Part shown: piece after piece, positions 34,322 to 42,753 of the stretch
Layout: every line of letters begins with the position of its first letter
How positions within the stretch are numbered: the stretch's first letter is position 1
NCBI RefSeq assembly: GCF_003258835.1
Contig: NZ_NPEV01000003.1
Coordinates: 1 to 64,000 of the forward strand
Length of the DNA: 64,000 bases
Origin: Rhodobium orientis
GTDB taxonomy: Bacteria > Pseudomonadota > Alphaproteobacteria > Rhizobiales > Rhodobiaceae
Direction: 5' to 3'
Position numbers and translations under genes: made by a program
Notes under the pieces: generated by a model
The model's input: only the letters and a program-made list of their open reading frames with translations
Database searches by the model: none
Told to the model about the DNA's origin: nothing

Positions 34322-35335
34322 TTATTCGGTCGCGGCGGCGACGGCCTTGTCGAGGCGGTCGATCCATTCGGCGTCGTCACCGAGCTCGCCGGCGAGCCAT
34401 TCCTTGACGGCCGGCTGGGCGGCGTCGCGGAACTGGGCGAGTTCCTCGGCGGTCGGCGAATAGACCTGCATGCCCTCGGCCTGCACGGCGTTGACGCCGA
34501 GCGCGGTCGAGAACTGCTGGATCGAGCGGCCCATATTGCCGGCGACGATGGCCGCCTTCTGGACCACTTCCTGCTCCGCCGGGCTCAGCGACTGGAAGAA
34601 CTCGTCGGAGATCAGCAGGAAGTCGGCGCCGTAGACGTGGCCGTCGAGGGTCATGTATTTCTGCAGCTTGTGCAGGCCGTTGTTGTAGATGACGCCGACC
34701 GGGTTCTCCTGGCCGTCGACGACACCGGTCGTCAGGGCGTTGGGAAGCTCGGTCCAGGCGATCGGGGTCGGCTCGCCGCCGAGGCCCTTGACCATCTCGA
34801 TGTAGAGCGGGATCGGCTGCACGCGGAACTTCAGGCCCTTCATGTCGGCCGGGGTACGGATCTCACGCACGCCGTTGGTGAAGTTGCGGAAGCCGGTCTC
34901 GCCATAGGCGAGGGTCCTGAGGCCGGTCTTTTCCAGGCAATGCTCGGCGAGCGCGGCGCCGAATTCGCCGTCGAGCACCTTCCAGGCGACGGGCGCGGAG
35001 GGGAAGGTGTAGGGGATGTCGAGCACGGAGGCCGCCGGGCAGACCTTGGACATGGCGCCGGAGACCATCACCACCTGGGTGATGCCGTCCTGGGCCTGGC
35101 CGACCAGTTCGTCCTCGTTGCCGAGCGCGCCGGCCGGGAACAGCTCGACCGTCAGGTCGGTCTCGCCCTCGACGATGTTCTTGAAGATCTCGGCCGCGGC
35201 ACCCTTCTTGGAATTCTGCCAGTCGGCCGGGTCGACATGTGCAAAGCGGATGGTCTGCGCGTTGGCGACCGCCATCCCCAGCCCCATCGCCAGTGCGGCG
35301 ATGGCCGATAGTGTCGTGGTGGTGGTGAAACGCAT
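34322..35335 (-). CDS. dctP: TRAP transporter substrate-binding protein (DctP)
   Basis: Periplasmic TRAP binding protein, 337 residues, with signal peptide (LSAIAALAMGLGMAVANAQ) and the mature start TIRFAHVDPADW. The conserved Arg that grips the carboxylate of the ligand lies in GLKFRVQPIPLYIEM. AGGGAGGAAAGACC gives a strong ribosome-binding site. TRAP ligands are organic acids; here shikimate- or quinate-like acids fit the enzymes in the operon. Confidence 0.93.
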   Translation of the reverse strand: MRFTTTTTLSAIAALAMGLGMAVANAQTIRFAHVDPADWQNSKKGAAAEIFKNIVEGETDLTVELFPAGALGNEDELVGQAQDGITQVVMVSGAMSKVCPAASVLDIPYTFPSAPVAWKVLDGEFGAALAEHCLEKTGLRTLAYGETGFRNFTNGVREIRTPADMKGLKFRVQPIPLYIEMVKGLGGEPTPIAWTELPNALTTGVVDGQENPVGVIYNNGLHKLQKYMTLDGHVYGADFLLISDEFFQSLSPAEQEVVQKAAIVAGNMGRSIQQFSTALGVNAVQAEGMQVYSPTAEELAQFRDAAQPAVKEWLAGELGDDAEWIDRLDKAVAAATE

Positions 35336-35368
35336 GGTCTTTCCTCCCTGTTGCGTTGCGTCAGTGTC

Positions 35369-36262
35369 TTATTCTTCGGCGCCGGCCATTAACCGGGATG
35401 CCCTGGCGAATGCCTCGCGCATCGCCCGCCGGTCCGGCTTTTCGCCCGTGAACAGTTCGAAGGCGCGCACGGCCTGCCAGAGCGCCATGCCGCCGCCGCC
35501 CATGACCCGGCAGCCGCGTGCCCGGGCGGTTGCGAGGAACTCGGTCTCGATGGGGAAATAGACGACGTCGACGACCCAGGCATCGGCCGGGATCGCCGCC
35601 GCGGGCAGCGGCATGCCGGGCATCTTCTGCATGCCGACGGGCGAGGCGTTGACGACGCCGTCGCAGCCCTCGGCCGCTTCGCCGGCATCCTCGACGACGA
35701 CGATCTCGGCCCCCTTGCCGAGCTCCGCCATCTCGCGGGCGAGCAGCTCGGCCCTGGCGCGGTCGGGGTCGAAGAGGCGCAACTCGCCGACGCCCTCGCT
35801 CAGAAGACCGAAGGCCACGGCAGAGCCGGCGCCCCCGGCACCGAGCTGCAGGACGCGCGTCCGCGGCACATCCGGAAGTTCGTCGCGAAAGGCCTCGGTG
35901 AAGCCCCAGATGTCGGTGTTGTGGCCGAAGCGACGGCCGTCCCTGAGGACGACCGTGTTGACGGCACCGACGGCGCGGGCATTTTCCGACAGCTCATCGA
36001 GGAACGGCAGGACCGCCTGTTTGCAGGGATAGGTGACGTTGAGGCCGTCAAAGCCCATCCAGTCCGCCAGCTCCAGCAGTTCCTGCAGGGGCAGGTCCGG
36101 CCCGAGGTCGAGATCGAGGCGGCGATAGACGAGCGAGAAACCCGCCGCCAGAGCGGCAGCCTCGTGCATGGCGGGCGTTCTCGATTCCGCGATCCCAGCG
36201 CCAATTAAACCGATGAGCACCGAGCCGCGCCCGGCGCTCCGATCATCCGGCAACCGCAACAT
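35369..36262 (-). CDS. Shikimate/quinate dehydrogenase
   Basis: NAD(P)-dependent dehydrogenase of the shikimate dehydrogenase family, 297 residues. IGAGIAESRTPAMHEAA replaces the usual GxPxxxSxSPxxHN start, DGLNVTYPCKQAV holds the catalytic Lys and contacts substrate, and LQLGAGGAGSAVAFGL is the nucleotide loop. The first position of the operon beside a TRAP importer and a dehydroshikimate-dehydratase-like gene suggests a catabolic role (shikimate or quinate to the dehydro form) rather than aromatic biosynthesis. GGGAGGATAC precedes the ATG. Confidence 0.9.
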   Translation of the reverse strand: MLRLPDDRSAGRGSVLIGLIGAGIAESRTPAMHEAAALAAGFSLVYRRLDLDLGPDLPLQELLELADWMGFDGLNVTYPCKQAVLPFLDELSENARAVGAVNTVVLRDGRRFGHNTDIWGFTEAFRDELPDVPRTRVLQLGAGGAGSAVAFGLLSEGVGELRLFDPDRARAELLAREMAELGKGAEIVVVEDAGEAAEGCDGVVNASPVGMQKMPGMPLPAAAIPADAWVVDVVYFPIETEFLATARARGCRVMGGGGMALWQAVRAFELFTGEKPDRRAMREAFARASRLMAGAEE

Positions 36263-36290
36263 GTATCCTCCCTAGTACCGATGACATTGG

Positions 36291-36300
36291 ACCGTACGGT
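36291..36300. promoter_or_regulatory. Palindromic candidate TetR operator
   Basis: ACCGTACGGT, a perfect 10-base palindrome flanked by TTGG and TAAA, in the 105-base region between the divergent dehydrogenase operon and the TetR gene. This type of GACCGTACGGTC-like sequence is a common TetR site, so it is the obvious control point for both transcripts. Confidence 0.5.
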
Positions 36301-36367
36301 TAAAAGAGTCAATTGCTTTGGGCCGGCCGGTTCATTACCCTGACGTCAAGCAGGGAATTCGAGATCG

Positions 36368-37042
36368 ATGAGCGACATAGAGGCAGTAGACGAGGTTCCG
36401 GACGCAGAGCCGAAGCGGCGCTGGAAGCAGGATCCGGAAGCCGTCCGGGCCAACATCCTGGCGGCCGCGGCCGAGGAATTCGCCGAGCACGGCCTGACCG
36501 GCGCGCGGGTCAGCGAGATCGCGGCGCGTACGCGCACCTCGAAACGGATGATCTATTACTATTTCGAGGACAAGGAGACGCTCTACCGGCGGGTCCTGGA
36601 AGAGGCCTATCGCAAGGTCCGCGGCGAGGAATCCAGCCTCGACCTTTCTTCGCTGGCGCCGCTCGATGCGCTGCGCAAGCTGGTGGAATTCACCTTCGAC
36701 CACCACCGCGCCAATGAGAGCTTCATCCGCCTGGTGATGGTCGAGAACGTCCACAAGGGCCGGCACCTGGCGACGTCGGACCTGATCGCGCGGGTCAATG
36801 CCAGCGCCATCGAACGCGTCCACGAGATCTGCGCGCGCGGCCAGGAGGACGGCAGTATCCGGGCGAGCGTGACGCCGCTGGAGCTGCACTGGATGATATC
36901 GGCGCTCTGCTTCTTCAACGTCTCGAACCGGCCGAGCTTCGGCATCAGCTTCGGCGAACACCTGTTCGATCCTGAGAACGAGGAGCGCCTGCGCGCCCTC
37001 ACCATCGAGGCCGTCCTGTCCGTGGCGCGGCCGCCAAGGTAG
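36368..37042 (+). CDS. TetR-family transcriptional regulator
   Basis: Repressor of 224 residues. The N-terminal HTH is complete (ILAAAAEEFAEHGLTGARVS, then EIAARTRTSKRMIYYYFEDK). The C-terminal ligand domain (TFDHHRANESFIRLVMVEN) resembles the PsrA/RutR-like TetR proteins of catabolic operons. Divergent from the TRAP/dehydrogenase operon with a palindrome between, it likely represses that operon until the substrate binds. Confidence 0.93.
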   Translation: MSDIEAVDEVPDAEPKRRWKQDPEAVRANILAAAAEEFAEHGLTGARVSEIAARTRTSKRMIYYYFEDKETLYRRVLEEAYRKVRGEESSLDLSSLAPLDALRKLVEFTFDHHRANESFIRLVMVENVHKGRHLATSDLIARVNASAIERVHEICARGQEDGSIRASVTPLELHWMISALCFFNVSNRPSFGISFGEHLFDPENEERLRALTIEAVLSVARPPR

Positions 37043-37110
37043 GGCGGCGGATACTTGCGGGCGGCCACCCTCCCCTTCGCCCGTTACAGTCCCGATACAA
37101 TTTGCTCCAC

Positions 37111-37120
37111 AGCGTTACGC
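37111..37120 (+). promoter_or_regulatory. AGCGTTACGC motif upstream of the exporter operon
   Basis: AGCGTTACGC occurs here and again at 43530-43539, upstream of the response regulator and a small secreted protein gene. A second GTTAC lies at 37083-37087. The shared motif suggests control of the exporter operon by the response regulator encoded at 42753-43472 (inference). Confidence 0.4.
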
Positions 37121-37138
37121 AGCCGCCAAACGGCGGCT
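37121..37138 (+). terminator. Perfect hairpin after the TetR gene
   Basis: AGCCGCC-AAAC-GGCGGCT, a 7-base perfect stem with a tetraloop, 79 bases after the TetR stop. No T-run follows, so it may be a weak terminator or a leader structure of the next transcript. Confidence 0.4.
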
Positions 37139-37237
37139 AAGCGGCGGGTCTATCTCTCCTTGCAACACGACAAGCCGGTGGCGGGCCTGCGCCTTGCCCC
37201 GGCCCGTATTGCCAGGACATTTTGAGGACCCGATCCC

Positions 37238-37762
37238 ATGAAACGTACCGCCCTTGCCGCCCTCGGCCTCGGCCTCGTCGCGGCCCTTGCCGCCTCAAGC
37301 GGAATGGCCACCGCCGCCACGCGATCCGTCGCCACCGGCGACGTCAACCTACGCGCCGGGCCGGGCACCTCCTATCCCGTCGTCCGGGTCGTGCCGCGCG
37401 GCGCGTCCGTCGCCACCCATGGCTGTCTGAAGGACTATTCCTGGTGCGACGTCAGCTACGCCAGGGCGCGCGGCTGGGTGTCGGCCCGCTACCTGACCAC
37501 CGTCGTCGCCGGCGCCCGGGTCGTCGTCTCGCCGCGCGTCGCCGTACCGGTGGTGACCTTCGGCCCGGCCTACTGGAACCGCTACTACGCCGCCTATCCC
37601 TGGTACCGACGTGGCCCAGCCTATTATGGCCCGGCCAATCGCGGCCCCGCGCCGCGCTATTACCGCGGACCGCGCCCCTGCGCCGGCGGCTGCAGCGGAG
37701 CGCGCGTCGTCACCGGCCCTGCCGGGCGCACCCGCGTCAGGCGCTGGCACGTCAATCCCTGA
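37238..37762 (+). CDS. Exported SH3-domain protein
   Basis: Secreted protein of 174 residues: signal peptide (LAALGLGLVAALAASSGMATA), a bacterial SH3 (SH3b) domain at about 28-88 (GDVNLRAGPGTSYPVVRVVP, DYSWCDVSYARARGWV), then a Tyr/Arg/Pro-rich tail (YYGPANRGPAPRYYRGPRP). SH3b domains often bind cell wall peptides. It leads a run of same-strand genes that includes an ABC exporter, so it may belong to that envelope function. Confidence 0.88.
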   Translation: MKRTALAALGLGLVAALAASSGMATAATRSVATGDVNLRAGPGTSYPVVRVVPRGASVATHGCLKDYSWCDVSYARARGWVSARYLTTVVAGARVVVSPRVAVPVVTFGPAYWNRYYAAYPWYRRGPAYYGPANRGPAPRYYRGPRPCAGGCSGARVVTGPAGRTRVRRWHVNP

Positions 37763-37812
37763 CCGGCCGACGGACGGCCGCCCCCCAATCACCACCTCCC
37801 GAGGACCCTGCA

Positions 37813-38094
37813 ATGATGAACCACGCCATGACCTCCCGGATTTCCACCCTCACCGGCCTTTGCCTGCTCGCCACGGCGAGCCTTCCGGCGCGCGCCGCCG
37901 AGCCCCAGACGCTGCCGAACAACATTTCCTGGGCCGAGGTCCGGCAGGCCGCAAAACTGTGCGAGGGCGACATCGAGACCCATTGCAGCGGCGTCAAGCG
38001 CGGCGACGGCCGCATCGCCGCGTGCCTGCGGGGACACGGCGACAAGCTGACGGAGCCCTGCCGGACCAAGCTCGTCGAACTCCTCGGGCGTTAG
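37813..38094 (+). CDS. Small exported Cys-rich-repeat protein
   Basis: Protein of 93 residues with signal peptide (LTGLCLLATASLPARAAE) and one GLG1-type cysteine-rich repeat: AKLCEGDIETHCSGVKRGDG followed by RIAACLRGHGDKLTEPC. Four Cys should form two disulfides in the periplasm. GAGGACCCTGCA precedes the ATG. Function unknown; such proteins are common in Hyphomicrobiales. Confidence 0.82.
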   Translation: MMNHAMTSRISTLTGLCLLATASLPARAAEPQTLPNNISWAEVRQAAKLCEGDIETHCSGVKRGDGRIAACLRGHGDKLTEPCRTKLVELLGR

Positions 38095-38119
38095 GAGGCA
38101 GGTCGCGGCCATCCCGCCG

Positions 38120-39493
38120 ATGCCTGGGGATACAGCCATGCTGGACGATACGACCATCGGGCGAGAGCCGACCGCGACCGGCTTCGACGATGCTCTGCTT
38201 TCGTCGCCCGATGCCGCTGCCGGAGCGGCGGCCCGGACGGACGCGAGACCGGCGCCGCGCCAGGGCGATGCCGGGGCCGGCGACCACGGCGCGGGTGCGC
38301 CGGCGGCACCGCGTCTGGCCAAGACCCGGCCAGCCTCCCGCCCGCGGCGGCGCGGGCGCGCGTTTGCCCTTTTCCTCCTCGTCTGTCTTACCGCCGTTTG
38401 CGCCCTCCTCGGCGTCAGATACGGCGTGCCGCGCAAGGCCGTGGGCCTTAGCGTTGCCCGCGGCACGATGGTGGTCCAACGCAACGGGCCGGGCACCCTC
38501 GATGCGATCAACCGCAGCGCCGTCAGCGCGCGGGTGCAGGGACGGCTGACCGCGATCCCGGTCGACCTCAACGACCGGGTGGCGGCGGGCGACGTCGTTG
38601 CCGAAATCGCCTCGGACGACCTCAAAAGCCAGCTCCGGGCGACCGTCGCGTCCCATGAGGCGGCACGGGTCGCCGTGCTCAAGGCGAAGGCCGAGGAGGA
38701 GCAGCGCCGGGCCGAGGTCGCCAACGCCGAGACGACGTTCCGGCGCCAGGCGAAACTGGTCGAAAAGGGCGCCACCTCGCAGGCCGGCTACGACGAAGCG
38801 GAGGCGGCCATGCGCACCGCGCGGGCGCGCCTTGCCGCGGCCGAGGCAGCCGTCGGCCAGGCCGAGGCACAGCAGCGCTCGGCGGCGGCAACGGTCGAAC
38901 ACGACCGCGCCCGGCTCGATGAGACGACGGTGCGATCCCTGTTTGACGGTGTCGTCGTCGCCCGCCAGCAGAATATCGGCGACCTGGCGACGCCCGGTTC
39001 GCCGATCGTGGAAATCGTCGATCCGGCGACGATCGTGCTGAAGGCCCGGTTCGACGAGAGCGCGATCGCTTCCGTAAAGCCGGGGCAGAAGGCCGATCTC
39101 AGCTTCGTGTCGCAGCCGGGTCGGATCATTCCCGGCCATGTGCTGCGCATCAGCCGTCAGGTCGACGCCGAAACGCGGGAGTTCACCGTCGACATCGTGC
39201 CGGAGGACCTGCCCCGCAACTGGGCCATCGGCCAGCGCGGCACGGCGGTCATCGCCATTGCGGTGAAGTCCGACGTGATCTCGGTGCCGAGCCGCCACAT
39301 CCTGCGGCGGCGGGGCGAGGCCGGGGTGTGGACGGTCGCCGGCGGCCGCGCAAGCTGGGTTCCGGTCGAACTCGGCGAGATCGGCGGCGACCTCGTGGAG
39401 ATCCGCGCCGGGCTCCGGGACGGCGACATCGTGCTCTCCCGCGGCCGGATCTTCCAGGGCATGCGGGTGCGCGGCATCGGCGGCGCCCCATGA
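38120..39493 (+). CDS. Periplasmic adaptor (HlyD/MacA/DevB type)
   Basis: Membrane-fusion protein of 457 residues. A long variable cytoplasmic part (to about residue 75) precedes a single membrane helix (FALFLLVCLTAVCALLGV). Then a lipoyl/barrel-sandwich half (GTLDAINRSAVSARVQGRLT), an Ala/Glu-rich alpha hairpin of heptads (about 185-260), the second lipoyl half (SLFDGVVVARQQNIGDLATP) and a beta-barrel. It couples the ABC permease downstream to export across the envelope. The start may instead be the ATG at 38138. It overlaps the permease gene by four bases. Confidence 0.9.
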   Translation: MPGDTAMLDDTTIGREPTATGFDDALLSSPDAAAGAAARTDARPAPRQGDAGAGDHGAGAPAAPRLAKTRPASRPRRRGRAFALFLLVCLTAVCALLGVRYGVPRKAVGLSVARGTMVVQRNGPGTLDAINRSAVSARVQGRLTAIPVDLNDRVAAGDVVAEIASDDLKSQLRATVASHEAARVAVLKAKAEEEQRRAEVANAETTFRRQAKLVEKGATSQAGYDEAEAAMRTARARLAAAEAAVGQAEAQQRSAAATVEHDRARLDETTVRSLFDGVVVARQQNIGDLATPGSPIVEIVDPATIVLKARFDESAIASVKPGQKADLSFVSQPGRIIPGHVLRISRQVDAETREFTVDIVPEDLPRNWAIGQRGTAVIAIAVKSDVISVPSRHILRRRGEAGVWTVAGGRASWVPVELGEIGGDLVEIRAGLRDGDIVLSRGRIFQGMRVRGIGGAP

Positions 39494-40656
39494 ACCTTGC
39501 ACTGAAAGACATCCGCTTCGGCCTCGGCCGGTTCCTCCTGACCGTCGTCGGCGTCGGCTTCCTGATCACGGCCTCGGTCGGCATGGTCGGGCTCTACCGG
39601 GGCATCGTCGACGACGCCCTCCTGATCATCGACAGGATCGGCGCGGACCTTTGGGTCGTCCAGGGCGGGCGGGCCGGCCCGTTCGCGGAGGGCTCGGCCA
39701 TCTCCTCGACGATGGACCGGCGCGTCGAAGGGCTGCCGGGCGTCGACCGGGTGCGGCGCTATGTGCAGTCGAGCCAGCAGTTCGAATTCGCGGGGCGCCT
39801 GCGGCGCGCCACCGTCACCGGCCTCGACTACCCGGCGGATGGCGGAGGGTGGCTCCCGCTGATCCGCGGCCGGCACCTTGCCAGCGGCCACTTCGAGGCG
39901 ATCGCCGATGTCAGCCTCGACGTCGCGCAGGGCGACCGGATCCGCCTCGGCCAGGACGACTACACAATTGTCGGCATCACCAGCGGCATGGTCGACATGC
40001 AGGGCGACAGCCTCCTTTTCGTCACCGTCAGCGACGCCATGGCGATCGCCCGGCGGCGGACCAGCGAGGAGGTCCTGCTGGCACGGGCGAGTTCCGGACG
40101 GGTTCCGGCGGAGGCCGGCACCGGCACCAGTTCGGTGGAACAGGAGAGCAAGATCGCCGCCGTGCTGACCACGCTCTCGCCCGCGGCCGACGCCGACAGG
40201 ATCGAGGCCACCATCGAAGGCTGGGGGGATGCGAATGTGCTCAGTCGCGCCGACCAGCACGACCTTCTCCTGAACCAGCGCCTGTGGCGGCTGAGGATCC
40301 AGATCCTCGCCTTCACCGTGGTGCTGCTCGCGGTGATGGCGATCGTCATCTCCCTGATCATCTACACCATGACCATCGAAAAGCTGCACCAGATCGCCAT
40401 GCTGAAGCTGATCGGCGCGCGCAATTCCGTGATCGTCGGCATGATCGCACAGCAGGCCGGGCTCGTCGGCAGCGGCGGTTTCGTCTTCGGCGTCGGCATG
40501 GCCTATGTCATCTTCCCGTTCTTCCCGCGCCGGGTTGTCATCGACCTGCCCGATCTGGCCCTCCTCTTCCTCGCCGTTGCCGCGATCTCCGCATTCGCCA
40601 GCGTCGTCGGCATAAGGCGGGCCATGAAGGTCCGGGCACAGGAGGTGCTGTCATGA
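39490..40656 (+). CDS. ABC exporter permease (MacB/DevC, FtsX fold)
   Basis: Membrane subunit of 388 residues in the type VII ABC (mechanotransmission) group. One N-terminal helix (FLLTVVGVGFLITASVGMVG), a large periplasmic domain (about 35-265) and three C-terminal helices (ILAFTVVLLAVMAIVISLII, AGLVGSGGFVFGVGMAYVIF, LALLFLAVAAISAFASVVG). DevC-like N-terminus (ALKDIRFGLGRFLLT). Cargo unknown; relatives export glycolipids, toxins or peptides. Confidence 0.9.
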   Translation: MNLALKDIRFGLGRFLLTVVGVGFLITASVGMVGLYRGIVDDALLIIDRIGADLWVVQGGRAGPFAEGSAISSTMDRRVEGLPGVDRVRRYVQSSQQFEFAGRLRRATVTGLDYPADGGGWLPLIRGRHLASGHFEAIADVSLDVAQGDRIRLGQDDYTIVGITSGMVDMQGDSLLFVTVSDAMAIARRRTSEEVLLARASSGRVPAEAGTGTSSVEQESKIAAVLTTLSPAADADRIEATIEGWGDANVLSRADQHDLLLNQRLWRLRIQILAFTVVLLAVMAIVISLIIYTMTIEKLHQIAMLKLIGARNSVIVGMIAQQAGLVGSGGFVFGVGMAYVIFPFFPRRVVIDLPDLALLFLAVAAISAFASVVGIRRAMKVRAQEVLS

Positions 40657-41384
40657 GCCGCGACCCGGTCCTCTGCGTCCGCGATGCGGCCAAGCACTAC
40701 CGGAGCGGCGATACCATCGTCCGGGCGCTCGACGGCGTCTCGCTGCACGTGGCGCCCGGCGAGCTGATCGGCATCACCGGCCCGAGCGGTTCCGGAAAGA
40801 GCACGCTGCTGCTGATCGCCGGGCTGCTGGAGCCGCCGACCCGCGGCGAGGTCCGGATCAACGGGCAACCGGTCGCGCAGCCGGACGCCGAACTCGACCA
40901 TCTGCGGGACTTCCGGCGCCGCAATATCGGCTTCGTCTTCCAGAAGGCGAACCTCATCCCGTTCCTGACCGCTGCGGAAAATGTCGCGCTGGCGCTGGAG
41001 ATCGATGACGTCCCGGTGCGGGAGGCGCACCGCCATGCCGTCGATCTGCTTGAGGGCCTGGCGCTCGGCCATCGTGTCGACAACCGGCCGGCGCGGCTGT
41101 CGGGCGGCGAGCAGCAGCGCGTCGCCATCGCCCGGGCGATCGCCAACGACCCTCCCCTCCTCCTTGCCGACGAGCCGACCGCCGCCCTCGACAGCGTGCG
41201 GGGACGCCAGGTGATGGAACTCTTCCGGGAGATCGCCAGCGAGCGCCAGGCCGGCGTGCTGGTGGTCACCCACGATCCGCGCTCGCTCGACCTGTTCGAC
41301 CGGACGATCGAATTCGCGGACGGGCGCATCGTCGCCGAAACCACATCGAGACAAGCACCTGCAGAAACTGTTGCGGCGCAATGA
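40653..41384 (+). CDS. ABC exporter ATPase (MacB-N/DevA/LolD type)
   Basis: ATPase of 243 residues. Walker A GPSGSGKST (43-51), Q-loop FVFQKANLIPFLT, signature LSGGEQQRV, Walker B LLLADEPTAALDS and switch His VVTHDPRSLD, all typical of the LolD/DevA group. It overlaps the permease gene by four bases. It ends ten bases before the convergent histidine kinase gene. Confidence 0.94.
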   Translation: MSRDPVLCVRDAAKHYRSGDTIVRALDGVSLHVAPGELIGITGPSGSGKSTLLLIAGLLEPPTRGEVRINGQPVAQPDAELDHLRDFRRRNIGFVFQKANLIPFLTAAENVALALEIDDVPVREAHRHAVDLLEGLALGHRVDNRPARLSGGEQQRVAIARAIANDPPLLLADEPTAALDSVRGRQVMELFREIASERQAGVLVVTHDPRSLDLFDRTIEFADGRIVAETTSRQAPAETVAAQ

Positions 41385-41394
41385 CCGCAGCCGC

Positions 41395-42753
41395 TCAGTC
41401 CCGGGCGGCAGCTTCGAACAGCGGCAGGGTCACCGTGAACCGCGCGCCGCCGGTCGGCGCGTTGCCGAGGGCGAGCGTGCCGCCATGGGCCTCGACGAGG
41501 CTGCGCACCACGGTGAGGCCGAGGCCGGCGCCGCCCGTTGCCCTGTTGCGCGAGGCTTCTGCGCGCACGAAGGGTTCGGTCACGATGGCCTTGACGTCGT
41601 CGGGAATGCCGGAGCCTTCGTCATCGACCGTGAGGACCGCGTCCGCCAGCCCGACGTCGAGCGCGACGTGGGCGACGTAGCCGTATTTCAGGGCGTTGTC
41701 GACGAGGTTGAAGACGATGCGCCGGAGCGCCAGTCGGTCGCCGAGCACGGTCGCGCTCCGCCCCGGCGGACCGATCACCAGGTCGGCCATGGCACCGACG
41801 TCGCGGCGATCCTCGATTTCGGCGGCCAGCAGCTCGTCGAACTCGACCAGTTCCTGCTGCATCTCGCCGGCCCCGGCCCGAATTGCGAGCAGCGCGTCGT
41901 CGAGGAGATGCATCATGTCGGCGATGTCCTGGATGGCGCGGTCCCGCTCCGGCCCCTCCGGCAGGCGGTCGAGCCTGAGGCGCAGCCGGGTGGCGAAGGT
42001 CCTGACATCGTGCGAGATGCCGCCGAGCATGGCCATGCGCGCCCGCATGAGCTGGGACAGGCGCGTCTGCAGCCGGTTGAAGGCATCGACCAGCGAGCGG
42101 ATCTCCGGTGCCGACCTTTTCGGCGGCGGAAACAGCGCCGGCTCGCCGGCAAGGTCGATGCGGTCAGCCGCCGCCGCCAGCCGCCGTAGCGGCCGCGTCT
42201 CGCGGTGCATGACGATGAGGGCAAGGAGCGCCAGCACCGTGCCGAGGAGGCCGGCGCCGAAGCCGACCGGCAGGCCGAGCCGCGAGCGCACGGTGGTGTT
42301 TTTTGTGTCGATGACCAACACCTTGCCGCCAGCAAGCGCGACGCGGAACTGCAAGGCGTTGACGGCGCTGCCGAGCGCCCGCGGAAAGCGCTTTTGGACG
42401 TCCTGGGGCACGGCCGCGATGACGACCGGCCGGTCCCCGAACGCGGTCAGGTAGCGCGCGTGCAGCTTTTCGCCGATCTCGCGGCTCGCCTCCGGCACGG
42501 CCTCAAGGGTGTTGCCGGGCGCAAGGTGCGCCTTCAGTGACTTGGAGGAAAGGCTTTCCAGGAGCAGCGGTCGGTTCTTGTCCGGCGTCTCCTCGACGAG
42601 CCGCACGATCGCCGCAAGCCGTTCCGGCGCGGGAAAGGCATCGCCGTCGCTGTCTGTGCCGAGATAGTAGAGAGCGATGGCGATCAGCCACACCGTCAGC
42701 AGTACGACGATGACGAGGACGCTGAGGCGGGCGGCGAGGCTGAGGCGCAACAT
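41395..42753 (-). CDS. EnvZ-like sensor histidine kinase
   Basis: Inner-membrane kinase of 452 residues: first helix at about 8-28 (LSVLVIVVLLTVWLIAIALY), periplasmic region about 30-155, second helix (GFGAGLLGTVLALLALIVM), HAMP, then H248 in LGGISHDVRTFATRLRLRLD. The DHp motif HDVRT followed by a Leu/Arg helix is of the EnvZ type. ATP site: NLVDNALKYG, DDEGSGIP, GGAGLGLTV. Partner of the response regulator just upstream (TGATG overlap). It converges on the exporter operon, which it probably regulates. Confidence 0.94.
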   Translation of the reverse strand: MLRLSLAARLSVLVIVVLLTVWLIAIALYYLGTDSDGDAFPAPERLAAIVRLVEETPDKNRPLLLESLSSKSLKAHLAPGNTLEAVPEASREIGEKLHARYLTAFGDRPVVIAAVPQDVQKRFPRALGSAVNALQFRVALAGGKVLVIDTKNTTVRSRLGLPVGFGAGLLGTVLALLALIVMHRETRPLRRLAAAADRIDLAGEPALFPPPKRSAPEIRSLVDAFNRLQTRLSQLMRARMAMLGGISHDVRTFATRLRLRLDRLPEGPERDRAIQDIADMMHLLDDALLAIRAGAGEMQQELVEFDELLAAEIEDRRDVGAMADLVIGPPGRSATVLGDRLALRRIVFNLVDNALKYGYVAHVALDVGLADAVLTVDDEGSGIPDDVKAIVTEPFVRAEASRNRATGGAGLGLTVVRSLVEAHGGTLALGNAPTGGARFTVTLPLFEAAARD

